Positions 1-13,700 of a stretch of 64,000 nucleotides of DNA are shown here, piece after piece (position 1 is the first letter of the stretch; every line of letters starts with the position of its first letter). A program made the position numbers and the translations under genes. The notes beneath the pieces are model-generated. The model was not told the origin of the DNA, did no database searches, and saw only the letters and a list, made by a program, of their open reading frames with translations. The DNA comes from Lepidonotus clava (lineage: Eukaryota; Annelida; Polychaeta; Phyllodocida; Polynoidae), in assembly GCA_936440205.1 (NCBI GenBank), contig OW387148.1, positions 23,987,961 through 24,051,960 on the forward strand, in the 5' to 3' direction.

Positions 1-39
1 GGCGCGTCCCACCAGCAGCGCAAATGGCGGCAGCGGCGG

Positions 40-1748
40 ATGGACACGCTGAAGCAGTTCGCTGGCAAGGTGCTCCAGAGCAGTGTGGTGCCCAAACTGC
101 TCATCGCCTTTGTGCTGCTCATCCTGTTCTACGTGCTGGTCGGCGTGCTGGCCGTCGTCCTCTCCATCGACACCCTGGAGGAGGTGGACGGCTTCCGCGC
201 CTTCTTGGCCGGCCTGGAGGTGCAGGTCAACCAGACCAACTGGTACCTGGAGTCGCAGGCTGACCACTTCAACACGGTCACCATGAAGATCTACGAGACC
301 CAGATGAGGTCCGAACTGCTGCACCTCGAGAGTATGCTGCAATACTTCAATGCAGGTAAGGAGAATTTATTTAGTTTTATCCTTATTTTCTCCGAAACCT
401 CGACATCCAGTATTAATGGTTTGTATTTTGGTTATGATTAATGTCAACAGCCAAAAGCGTGTATATGGTGGGGAGAAATGTCAGAATTGTAGAGAAAATC
501 CAATAAACGTTTATGGAGGATTACGCTGTAATATTCAGCAACATTGTGCCTTTAGTTCTAGTATGTATGTGTAGAAGACTCCTGAATAATGCGTTTGCCT
601 AACACTAATCTGTTCCTCAACTATTCCTCATTTCTAATGGCAGTAGCTCGCGTCTGATTACAAACTTTAATATATTTCCTGACGCGAAATCTTAAATATG
701 CAACAAGTGTTTAACTGAGGCAATCAGAACACTCTTAACTACTCCATGCTGGCCTTTGAATGCCGGGGTGCTCAGTGTCCATTGGCCCCTGACCATTGAT
801 GTAACGGTTGAGCAACTCAGCTTTTGGGGCAAGCAAAGCTCTACTGTGTTCTATATCCTCGAGCTGCTCTCAAGGATTAGGATGAAAGCTAAGGCTCAGG
901 CTGTGACCCACTTCAACGACTCTTCTTTTGCTGAGAAGGAATTCTTCTGATAAATGGGGTTTAGGCTTTTGTGATGAACAGAAGAAAAGAACTTGCTAAG
1001 GTCTAGAATAACCTACATTGTTTGAGGAGGTTTGCTTGTAAAGTACGGCCAGTTAAAACTTTGCTTTAACTGGCCGTAACTGCATAAGGTGTTAGACTGA
1101 ACATGACACGGATACAATAAGTCATGTCTGTTAAACATTTTGCCTTAACTGTGACAATATTCCTTATAACGGAAGTAGTGATTAACTAATAAATAAATCG
1201 TGTTTATATTAATACCATTTTACACGTCTGCAGTTATTATGGTCCGCTATTTTAAGTCAATAAATATCTCAAAATTATAGCTCGAGTTCTATAGGGTTGA
1301 CAGATGCACCAGTACACATGATGAGCAGCTCAGGGTTTGGCCTGTCTGTGTATGAGCAGCTACTTGAGCAGTTTGGTCACACCCTCGGCCAACAAGTGTA
1401 TCTGCAGCCAAATCTCGCGAGGTTTCACTTCTGACGTCAAGAGTAAAGTGCGCATGCGTGTCAGCAATAAATTGAGTTGTGTTAGCAGCATAAGTTAGCC
1501 CAGTGACTGGACTGTATGGGGTGCATGGTACATGCAGCTCAAACATTCTTTAAAAAACTCATAATAGGAAAAATTTTTAAATCACATAGAATGTAATCCA
1601 GCACGTCATGTGATCTTCATGAAAGTGATCATGAGGATACTGAAGTCCTAGTTCAGCCACAGGAAAGGTGGTAATCCCTTCACAGTACTTTTGTTAATAC
1701 TCCTGTAAACTTTGTGTAGATATTTCAGACTCTATGTGTGAGAGTATG

Positions 1749-1799
<51 letters not shown>

Positions 1800-4700
1800 C
1801 CAGCATTAGGTGTACACTACTATCCAAAAAAACCAGCATTAGGGGCACACCAGTATTAGAGGCACATATTCGTGTGCCCCTAATGTTCAGAGTGTTAGGG
1901 CACGTCTAAAACATACAACTGAATGCTAAATACAATTGAATTGGGTTGTTACAACTTAAACAAGTTAGTTTTGATAACCTCGACAAATTTCCTATTTTTT
2001 TAATATTAGAATTTTGTAACTGAAATTTTCAAACTGCATATCTTGTGATGCGAAAAAAACCAGCATTAGGTGTACACAACTATATCTGGCCCTATGCTCT
2101 AATTAGGGTCTATATGTTGCATTAGATTAATTTTGCATGGAAAACACACCAAGAGCTATCTAATTTATAAAAAGAGTCTTGATTGATCATTGCATTAAAA
2201 ATCGGGAAATTTATCACCATGGGTGAAGAGTGTTTTGGCATATTATTCAGGCATATATAAGTGTACACCTAATGCTGGTTTTTTATATAATATATATAGC
2301 CATAAAGTTCACATTGATAAAAGATTTAATGCCATATATCTTTGACAAAAATTAAGATAGAAACGCAAGCAAGGTGTCAAATTGAAGCATTTAACTACTG
2401 CTTTTGCCTGTAAATGTTGAATTGGTATCTAGGTTGAGTTGGTTGCCATGGTAACCAGAATACCTTAGAAAATGGCTATTTTTTCCCCCATTTTCCTTCT
2501 GAATGTTCCATATCTTGACTGCTATTTAAGATAGAAACTTAAGTAAGGTGTCAAATCGAAGTATTCAGTTAGTGCTTTTGTATGGAAGTACTAAATTTGA
2601 TTTTACAGATATTTGGTTGCCATGGTTACCAGATTTCTTGTAAGAAATAGCCATTTTTCCCCTAATTTCTGTCTAAATGCACCATATATTCATTACTTAT
2701 TAAGATAAAAACTTAAGTAAGGTGTCAAATCGAAGTATTCAGTTAGTGCTTTTGTATAGAAGTACTAAATTTGATTTTACAGATATTTGGTTGCCATGGT
2801 TACCAGATTTCTTGTAAGAAATAGCCATTTTTCCCCTAATTTCAGTCTAAATGCACCATATATTCGTTACTTATTAAGATAGAAACTTAAGTAAGGTGTC
2901 AAATCGAAGTATTCAGTTAGTGCTTTTGTATGGAAGTACTAAATTTGATTTTACAGTAATTTGGTTGCCATGGTTACCAGATTTCTTGTAAGAAATAGCC
3001 ATTTTTTCCCTAATTTCTGTCTAAATGCACCATATATTCATTACTTATTAAGATAAAAACTTAAGTAAGGTGTCAAATCGAAGTATTCAGTTAGTGCTTT
3101 TGTATGGAAGTACTAAATTTGATTTTACAGATATTTGGTTGCCATGGTTACCAGATTTCTTGTAAGAAATAGCCATTTTTCCCCTAATTTCAGTCTAAAT
3201 GCACCATATATATTCGTTACTTATTAAGATAGAAACTTAAGTAAGGTGTCAAATTGAAGTATTCAGTTAGTGCTTTTGTATGGAAGTACTAAATTTGATT
3301 TAACAGTAATTTGGTTGCCATGGTTACCAGATTTCTTGTAAGAAATGGCCATTTTTTCCCTAATTTCTGTCTAAATGCACCATATATTCATTACTTATTA
3401 AGATAGAAACTTAAGTAAGGTGTCAAATTGAAGTTTTCAGTTAGTGCTTTTGTATGGAAGTACTGAATTTGATTTTACAGTTAGTTGGTTGCCATGTTAC
3501 CAGATTTCTTGTAAGAAATAGCCATTTTTTCCCTAATTTCTGTCTAAATGCACCATATATTCATTACTTACTAAGATAGAAATGCAAGTATGGTGTCACA
3601 GTGAAGTATTCAATTAGTGCTATCATATCAAACTCCTAAACTTGATATTAGAGTGAGTTAGTTGCCATGGTTGCCATGGTTACCATAGCTTTTTTTAAAA
3701 AATTCCGTTTCCCCCCCCTATTTTCCTTCAGAATGTATGATATCTTTATTGCTAATTAAAACAAAAATGCAACCAGGGTGTCAAATTGAAGAGTTCAGTT
3801 AGTGCTATTGCATGGAAGCATTAGATTTGATTCTAGAGTTTAGTTGGTTGCCATGGTTACCTGATCTTTTGTTAAAAATATCAATTTTTCCCTTATTTTC
3901 CTTTTGAATGTACCATATCTTCACTGCTAATCAAAATAGAAAACTAACTAAAGCGTCAAATTGAAGTGTTCAGTTAGTGCTATGGTTTTGAATTGCTAAC
4001 TTTATTTTTAGAGTGAGTTGGTTGCCATGGTTACCAGGATATTTGTCAAAAACGCCATTTTTCTGCTAAATTCCTTCTGAATATCTCTTTGATGCTAATT
4101 CAGATAGAAAATCAAGTAAGGTGTCAAATTAAAGTATCAGTGACATTGTGTTTAATTGTCAATTGTGTTTTTAAAGTGAGCTAGGTGCCATGGTTACCAG
4201 GATTTTTGTTGCAAATAGCAATTTGTTCCACAATTTTCTTCTGAATGTAAAATATTTCTACTGCTATTAAAGGAGCAGTATCATGAAAAAGTTGTCCCTA
4301 ATGTAAGTTCTATTAACTACTTATCATCCCCACCCCACTCCGCCTTCTACCCCACTCCCATTCCCCCTCCTACCCCCACAACCAACAAGACAGAAGGCAT
4401 GGACTTTTACAACCATCACAGTAACCTGCATGGTCCCCAGGCTCTGGACATGCCAAGCACCAACTAGGTGCAGTCTACGTTAGTAAAGGCCCCTTCTTAC
4501 AGAGCCTTTTTTAATTATCAAATTTCAGTCGTCTTGGGGTGCTGAAGCTGGTTCCAAACCTGTTTAGGGACTGAAAGGACAGCCAGTTTTTTTCAGAATA
4601 TATTATATGAATTAAATTTCAAATAAGTCTACAAAACTGTCAAATTTAAGAACTTTTTAAGGCCTTAGATTTGAGAAAGTCAATTCAAGACCTTTTAAAA

Positions 4701-7700
4701 CCTTTTAAGACTTGTGTGGGGACGCTGTCTCAAGGCAGCTACCAGCAGTCCATATACTTGGCCTGCACACTCAAGAACCTGAGGCCCAATCTGGGCTGAT
4801 TAGGATTCCCCCCAGCCCCCAACCCCCACCTCAACCCCAGTCTCTACAGGTCACCCCAAACCCACCAGGCCTATTACATAATGTGTCACACATCTCTGTT
4901 GTACCTCTGTGTCCTCTCGTTTGATAGGTTTAAATACGAATTGGAGCATTTTGAAAAAAAATTCAAAATTGAAACATGTCCTGGGCATCCAGGGGATGGG
5001 ATAAGGAAAGAGGTAGGGGGACCTGCCCTGGGTGTCCAGGGGTGGGATAGGAGAGGGAGTCTGGGGAACTGCCCTCGGTGTCCAGGAGGTGGGAGAAGGA
5101 AGGGGCAGGTCGAGGGACCTGCCCTGGGTGTTCAGGGTGTGGGATAAGGAGAGGGAGGGCAGGGGACCTGTCCTGGGTGTTTCTACTCCCTGGACATCTA
5201 TAGGGCATATCCCTGGCCTCCCCCTTCTTTATTTTCCAGTTAAATATATATATATTAAATTGTTTTTATTTGGGTCTCAAGGCTCGGCATTGCCGATCTT
5301 CCACCAGTTCCCACTTCCTGGCACTATTTTCAAACTCAGTGGGACTTGTGACAATTATTATGTAAGTCATATTCGTACAAGGTGATACCTAATTATGAAT
5401 GAGATGATAGACAATGAAATGAAGTAATGAAGAAACACTTATCACCTAACACTATAGGTCATTGCAAACGAGTCTATTGCTTCTCAAATTGATTTCTTAT
5501 TGTACTTTTTAAATTAGCTTTAAATATGTCTGACTTCTCAATTATAGCCAATTTTACTGATAATCGATTCCAGGCTTCACAGGCTCTATAATAAGGGTCT
5601 TTAGGAAATTTGTAATGCAATGGCCATAGTGTTTTTAATATTCTCCCTGTTCAACATCTAGTGCCAATATCTCTTTTATCTAACAATTGATCCTGTGTGG
5701 ATAAGCCAAAGGCAAAAGACAGAAGATCTCCTATGGTGTAGACGATACAGTTTTGCTTTACAATGCAACGATTCACTACTTGACTTATCTATATAAGAGA
5801 TTACTGTGTTCATCAAATGCAATTGAAAGTGCTTTGTTTTGCAGTTTTTGTTGTTGTTCACTCGTATATTTTTGACCTTGATCAACAGTAAAATCTGCAT
5901 ATTCTAAAACTGGCAATATTGTTGACTAATAAAGAATAACAGCACCAGCAGTGGTCATAAATTTCCTTATCGTATGAAAATAATTAACTTTTGACATCAC
6001 ACTTCAAGTTGTTTTAGCTCTTTGCTTACGAAAAGATAGTTCCTGGTCTAGGATAACACCTAAATAATTATATTCCTTAACATTCTCAAGGGCAACAGCA
6101 TTGATAAGTAAGGACGGGCAATTTCCCAGTACCGTATTTGATTTATCAATAATGGAAGTTTTCAACCACTGAGACTTTTTGGCATTGATTGTCAGCAAGT
6201 TATTATTGCACCATTTCACAACTTTATCTAAACTTTTTTACAAATGTCCTTGGTCAGTATGATACAAGACAGTATCGTCTGCATACAAGGTCAGGTAAAC
6301 ATCAGTTAGTTCACTTATTTCATTAAAGGGGGCCTATCACAGAAAAGTTACAGCGCCGAGTAGGCCAGCTTTCTTAGTTCAGATTAATGCCCGTGGTGGC
6401 TCTGGAGGTCCCTTTACATTTGCATATATGACCAAAACATCCCTGGCACCCACTGGTCCATGTTTCCATAGCAACCAGGATGACCCTGTCATTGACCTGG
6501 ATAGCTGTAACCACTCGGCCTCATTCTTCCTAACCTGACACCCTTATCCACCCCCCTCACCACCCCATTGGGGTCATTACCCCCTGCCACTGTGCCTTGA
6601 CCAGTACGAGAAGTAATCCCTACCGCCACTTGCAGCCTGCCAGTGGCGGCGGCCACGGAGGTGCAGGCCCGTAGCCAGGGGAGGGGGGTTGGGTTCGCAT
6701 CACCCCCCAACCCCCCCCCCTTGAACGTACCCCCATCTAAAATATCCGATCTTAGGAATTCCTCATGTCGCCATGTCGAATTTAAGATTAGGTCCTGTCA
6801 CATGTCCTTAAGCCAAAAAACGGTCATGTCGCCGTGTTGAATTTAGGGGTCCAGACCCATTATTTTATTCTCTATTTTATACTAGGTATGCGTTATCAAC
6901 ACTTAACAATAGTTCTTAATTTCATAACATTACGTACCCCTTCTCCCTATCCGTCAACAAGAATACTTGAGCCATATTACTCAAAAACGACCCCCTCCCC
7001 CCTCCCCCTGAAAACACGTGGCTACGGGCCTGAGGTGGGTGCGGGGGGGGGGGGGGGTGGGTGGGGAGGTGAGCTTGCGTTGATAAAGTTGTAACAAACC
7101 CCGGTCACAAACAACGTGCTGGTGGACGGATAATGCTACTTCAGGAGCAGGCCTGAGTGGCACGGAAAGTGCTAACGTTGGCACAGATATTGCTACTTCC
7201 GGAGCCTCCCGCAATTTCACGGCATAAACAAACTGTCTGTTTCCACCAAATAGAATTTACTAGATATTCACCTTACCACAAATTGTATTATGAATTATTT
7301 ACACAAATTAAAACGTTCAATTGATTTTCATTATCCCCCTTTCATGAAGAAAGTGTGGGTCATCCAACCTTTCCCCCTTCCAAATAAGTTGTCCCAAACG
7401 TTATGATAAAAGTAGGCCTAAAAGTAGGCCTACATGTAATATTGTAAGGCCTAAACCATGAAATATTCCGTGAGCAAGTTGCATTTCATATATATTTGGT
7501 GTTTTATAAAATTAATAAGTGAATTTCCGTACCCGGCATTTCGCAAAAACCACCTCTGGAAGTAGCATTATCCCCTCCGAGGTATGCACTTTCCATAGAT
7601 CGGCTCCTGAAGTAGCATTATCTATCCACCCCCGTGAACAAGTCCTCCAGCCGCTACCCCGATCTGGTAGAGTGGTAGCGAAGACAAGGGCCCTGACTTG

Positions 7701-10700
7701 TGAATATGGGTGGATGGGGCTGGGCTGGGGACCAGGGGTATAGGGTTACCGGCCGGTCATAAAGTGGTGATGGGACGGTCGGTGACGGCCCCCCCCTACC
7801 TCCAATCACCTCAAACCCCCCAACCCCTCAACTTGACCAACACGTGTTTATTTGGCGCCAGTCTCCTTGGTGCAAAATGAGTGTATCTGAAGTACCAGTT
7901 ACAACTGGCAGCTGGTGGTTCGCTCTCTTCTCACTAGGGACAACTTTTCTGTGATTGGCCCCCTTTAATATATATGTGGAGAACAAAGTTGGCCCCATTA
8001 TGCTGCCTTGGGGGACTCAGAATTTGATAGGCAGGTAAGTGATGTGATATCACCCAACTTAATACATTGTCGACGATCACATAAGTAACTCGCAAACCAG
8101 TTTATTATATTTTTATGCAGGCTGATTTTTTCCAATTTATGTAGGAGAATTTTATGTGAAACAGTATCAAACACCTTTTTCAGGTCTAAAAATACCAGAT
8201 GAGTGTCTTTCAATTGATTGATGTTCAGATAGATTTGATGGAGGAGAGTTGTGACTGCACTGATTGTTGATCTGCCCTTTCTAAAGCCATGCTGTGAAAA
8301 GGATAACTTGTTCTTATCTTCTAAATACCGTTTAAACCTGTTGCAAGTAATATTTTCAAGTATCTTGCCGGGGAGGGGAAGTAGGGATATAGGTCTCATG
8401 TCAGTAACCATTTTGGGATTAGTGACTTTTGGGAGAGGGACCACTGTACTCCATTTCCAGATTGCCGAAAAACTGCCAGTGGTATATGACATGTTAAATA
8501 ACCTTATAATCCTGGGCAATTAATTGTGTATAGTATTGTGTATAGAATGCATCTATAATCACCCTAGATTTGATGTTATCAATCGTGGCAGATTTGGAAG
8601 TGTCAATTGATTTTAGAGACTGAGCAAGTTCTTCTTCAGTGATGGGTTCCTTTAATATATCCTCTCCAGAACTTGTGTTATCTGACTGGTACCTCTCATC
8701 CACTGCAACTCTCAATCTAAGTTCGGAAGCTAATACCTCCCCTTTATCAGCAAAATAAGAGTTGATATGGCTTGGCAGCTGTTCATCAGGAACAGTGTTA
8801 CCTGATTCAGTTCGAATATTAAATTTACAACTAATTTACTCTTAAGGGCCATACCCACAAGGCGATTTACCGTCGGCCGTCGGCGTCGGCGTCAGTGTAA
8901 AATTATCAAACATGCTTGATATGGATCGGTGGTGCAGTCGGCGGTGCAGTTGGTGCCGACCGGGGGTGCAGTCGGCGCCGACCGCCGATGGCACTGCCGA
9001 TCGTGTGTGGGTATAGGCACCAAAGTACGCCAACACCAACGCCGATGCCGACGCCAGCACCGAGGTGGACACTGATTCAGCCAAAAATTGCCTAGTGGGT
9101 ACGGGGCTTTACCTAAAAGACCATGTAATTCCTTCCAAAATAATTTTGGATTGTTTTTGTTTTTGGTAAGTGAGTTACGTATAACAGCTGATTTTTTTGC
9201 TTTAATACAGGTAGTCAGATCGTTCCTACTATTTTTTGCAAGGGCCCAGTCCTGTATCAGTCCAGTTCTCCTGGCCACCCTGTAGAGCTTATCTCTCTTC
9301 CTCATCAATAACAGAATGTCATTATCAATCCACCTGGGATGTGTTCTAACTACCACTAGTTGTTTAATAGGGCATAATTCATCTAAGCTTTCCATTATGT
9401 TATTGAAAAACACATCCCACAAAGTATCTACTATATCAGAGTCATTAAACACGCTCCAGTTAGCAGCATTCAATGTTTTGAAAGGCAGTACAATCATAAT
9501 TCTTATATGACCTTCCCAAGGTATTGAGTTTTTTGACACAATTCCTTGTGTTTTTTCCTAACAAAGTAAATGGGTAAATGATCACTTATGTTGTAGTTCA
9601 GGGTCCCACTTTTGGCTATGTGTGTACTGTCACTATATAAGTGATCAATTAAGGTGGAAGTGTTTGGTGTGATTCTTGTAGGCTTATTAATTAATTCTTT
9701 GATGTTTAATTTTGTTTTCCATGTCTTTATTTTAACTCTCCTAATGGTCTCCGCATTACGATAAAGTCACCGAGAATATACAGCTCAGTACGGGATCGGT
9801 CAACTTACCGGTCCAATAATGTTAGCCTTTTAAATAATAGGTCTGGGTTTCCATCGGGAGATCTATACACTGATGTGATTATAAATGGTTTAATATTAGC
9901 ACACTTGATTTTTAAGATTAGTAATTCAAAGTCCTTAGTACTGGTCTCAAAGTCACAGATCACCCTATCATATGTTATACCTTCTTCGAAATATACAGAG
10001 AGACCCCCACCTCTTTTTTAAATCCTTGGATCCCTGTCTTGTGGTATCAAGTGGAACCCTTCTATTCCCACTGCCCCATCCGGAATACTTGCATTCAACC
10101 AAGTCTCACTTACTATAAGTACATCAACATTAATGGTGAAATGAACCTAATGACTTGTAATTGGTTTGAATGAATAACATGGTTAACTGACAGATTGTGT
10201 GCGGGAGTACCTAGGAGTATTACTTTACATTACATTAGGATCTAATATACTATATTGATTTTACCCAGGTCATCCACCTGCCAAACCAAGCTCACCGAAC
10301 TATGGAATTGACTGGTTTAATAACCATGAGACGCCAAAAAGAACAAAAAGTTATTTCTTAAGTTAAGTCATCATAAATATCATCCGATTACTATCCAATT
10401 ATTATCCAGATATTATTATGACACTACCATGCTCACTGATCATGGTCCTAGCTTAAAAAATATCATGAAAAATAATAGCCCAGTCATGAAGATATCAGCC
10501 ACACGGCCATACCTCTGCTCACTGAACATGGATAGCAGTGGGTAATATCCTCATGAGAGATGAGTATGGATGACAAGCTAACATATTCATATAGTTCATT
10601 GAAAACTGCCTATTACCCACAAGTGATTAGAAGTGCTCTCCATGAATTTCACCATGCTCACCGAACAAGGTAAACATATGGTTCACACTTGGAGTTCACA

Positions 10701-13700
10701 ACTAATTATCTCTGATTACAAGCATAGGCGAGTTAGACAGTTGCAGATTTGTTCGGCACAACAGTCCTTCATTTTGTTGTTGTAATGGCACCCATCCTTT
10801 AGGTGTTGGTACTTGTGTTTCCATCGGCCATGGCCTCTGCAACAATGTACCCATCGACTGAACCATGGAAAGGCAATATTAGGGTAATTTATATCAACTA
10901 GTTTCGCATTCACTGCTACGATCATCCTATTCAGGAGGTCTTGTTGATTCACATCAACTGGCTGCCTATTGTACCTTGCTAACTTAATCCAGACTATCGT
11001 AGGTACAATTACTTTCAGAGTTGGGAAGGTCAAATGCAATCTATTTAAACATTTCGTGAACTGTTTCCCAATTCACTTGACAACTCTTTTGATGCTATTT
11101 GTCCATAGGACCACCTTGTGCTCCTAGTCCAAAAAAGTAATGTCACAAATGCCTCCCAAAACAATAAGCACTATGTAGTTGGAGTTAAGCATGGTATGGT
11201 GGGCCCTTTTAAAAAGATATCTCAAGGGTAAGCTGGGATATACATGAACTGTCACTACTCCCGGTGCATGCTTGTTCAGTCTTTTCTGTAACCCACCTCC
11301 TTGCGAATCAGCCACTATTAAGACCGACATGTTGCTATATATATACAATATGCGAGCAAAATGCCACAAAGTGGAATATGGCCTTAATGGGGCTGACTAG
11401 TGGCCAGCTGGTGATTGTGGAGAGGTGTTGGAGCAGTGTGAGTCGGCCCTTGGCTTAGTAGCCTAATTGGGCTGACTGATGGCTGACTGCTGGCCAGCTG
11501 GTGACCGTGGAGAGGTGTTGGAGCTGGGGCTGACTGAGGGCCAGCTGCTGACCTAGGTAGAGGTGTTGTAGCAGTGTGAGTTAGCCTTGGGCCTATTTCA
11601 CTTAGTAGACTGACTGAAGGCTGGCTGCTAACCTAGGCAGAGGTGTTGTAGTAGTGTGAGTTGGCCCAATAGAAAGACCCAATAGAAGATGCAACCAGAC
11701 GCAACCAGACAAGATGCAACCAGACAAGATAGTCTCTACTAACCTATCAAACAAAAGAAGGGAAATGTGGGGTAACAGTGAGTTGAAGAAAAGAAGTGTC
11801 TCACTGTTCCCCAGGACCATGTCTCAAGGCATGAGGGACCACCTGGAGCACAGTTCCACCCTCTCTGGAGGCTTTTTCTGGAGGCTTTTTCTGGATTCAA
11901 CATAAGATCCTAACTGACCACTGATTTGAACTTTATCTTCCATAATATAGCATTAAGTATCCCAACCGGCCTTACTCTTCCAGTGGCAGATCACCTCAGG
12001 CCTCTTAGCAGCTGAGCCTGACATGATGCAGATGATGTGCTGACTTGACCAGTGCCTCCTGCTCACAGTGAGGAACTTGCAGCATGAAAAAGGTTCATGT
12101 CTCGTTCAGTCTCTGGTGAACTAACCTCCACAAAGAGAGTCTCAGCTGCATGATGGAGAGGAGGAAAGAAGTTGCACGTGGAATCATTACTAGTTGATGA
12201 GGATAAGTTTGGAGGTCTCAACATCCTCCAAAGTCACTGGGGTAACAACCCAATCCCCAAACCCAATATCACAGCAGAGCTCTGGTCTCTAGCTGTCCCT
12301 CAGCCACTCCCTAGTGCAACCCATGAAGGCAGAAGATCCTTCATTTTCACATAATATAAGATAAGTTAACTTCGGTTCCAATAAATGATACAAAGAAGGT
12401 ATTACCCAGGCAAGCTGTGACATAACAAGCATGTTCTATGACCTTTGATTTTGACCTAACATGCATTATTTTAGATAAATTGAGACTTCCTGAAAAAGAA
12501 TGTTATAATAACATTATATTTTAGTGAAGTTTAAACCTTACTAAAGAAGAATGTTATGATGACGTTATTATAACAACATTACATGAATATAACAATAATG
12601 TTACATTGTGAAATTGCAAAATTAGGTTCTAAAGATGTTTTTGGATCAAAATAACGTAACAAGAACCAAAGCAGAACTATACAGAATGTTGCTGCATCAC
12701 ATAACGTCATATTCTTGCTTGGGTAGGGTATTGTCTATAGTTTCTGTGTTTTTGTAGATATAATACTACATAATAACATAATACTTAAATGATGACCAAT
12801 CCTTGTGCTGGGTCCTCAGCAATCTCCTTTGGCATCTTGCTGCAGCCATCAGCTCTGTCATGTCCTGTGACCATCAAGTCATTGTCTGCCGACTGCTGTT
12901 CTTTTTATAGGGCTACCTTCCTCCTGGACCTTAGTCTGCCCGGGATCTTTGGGCTCCATCAGTTCATTACCTTCAGGCTCAGTCCCTGCCGGTGATGCCT
13001 GTCGTTTGTCCATGACCATCTCCAAGGCCTGCAGTTCCTGCAGCTTCAACATTAAGCCTTTGCACAGTATAGAGAGCATTGACCCTCCTGCCCTAGATGG
13101 AGCTCAGCCATGAAGCTGCTCCCTTCCTCTGAGTTCTTATCCTATAACGGTAAACTGTCTCCGCTGACACCCAGTAGAGTAGGCAAGCGCACCAGTTCTG
13201 GCAGAGGCGGAGAGATCATAGCTGGGAGGTGAGGTGCTCAAAATTCATCATGGCCTGCCTTGTCTCTGCCTCCATGCCTGGGTAGGGTGTTCCTCCTGAC
13301 CCTCTCTGCAACACTGGGGTGATCCCTGTGACTACAGGGATTGGTTGCATGGTCAACATGCTGTTTGTTGGAGATGGGGCCATGCTCGCCTGTCTTGTTT
13401 CCTCTGCTTTGATATGACACCAGGGACTGTTGGATTGCTTCCTCCTGCTCCTCAGTGTCTTCCTTCTTAACAAAGATCACCTTCATCCAGGTCTTGAACC
13501 AGAGCCTAGCCTGGCAAAATAAGTCCACAGGATAATGGGAGAACAGGTGGAAGAGACAGACATAGGCAAGTAAGTCCGTGTGCAGGTCCACACCAGCCTC
13601 TCGATTGCCTTGTTGGTTGGGTGCTCCTGGTGCCCATCGAAATTGTCTATCAAGAACATGGTTCCCTTTAGTTAGCCCACAAAACTGGGGTCTATAAAGT

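Larger units (their letters stand above)
5473..10150 (-). mobile_element. CR1/L2-type LINE, ORF2 remnant
   Basis: Read on the minus strand from about 10145 down. An APE endonuclease comes first: INVDVLIVSETWLN near 10140-10080, RGGGLSVYF near 10020, SVYRSPDG near 9860, GDF near 9765. A linker follows at 9539-9115. The reverse transcriptase includes MRPISLLPLPGKILE and FLDLKKVFDTVSHKILL in the frame 8519-7998. The thumb (NNNLLTINAKKSQ, YNYLGVILD) is at 6219-6004 and the C-terminus (ACEAWNRLS) ends near 5473. The frame is broken by stops and shifts and by two insertions, at 6327-7964 and 8845-9108. Motif style suggests the CR1/L2 group; the exact clade is not settled. Confidence 0.85.

Noticed and set aside
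4712-5385. Overlapping frames of 70-117 residues on both strands
   Set aside because: They cross the G-rich minisatellite and have no domain or splice support.
10288-10670. Four loosely repeated CTCACYGAACATGG words
   Set aside because: Irregular spacing and low identity; no clear element.
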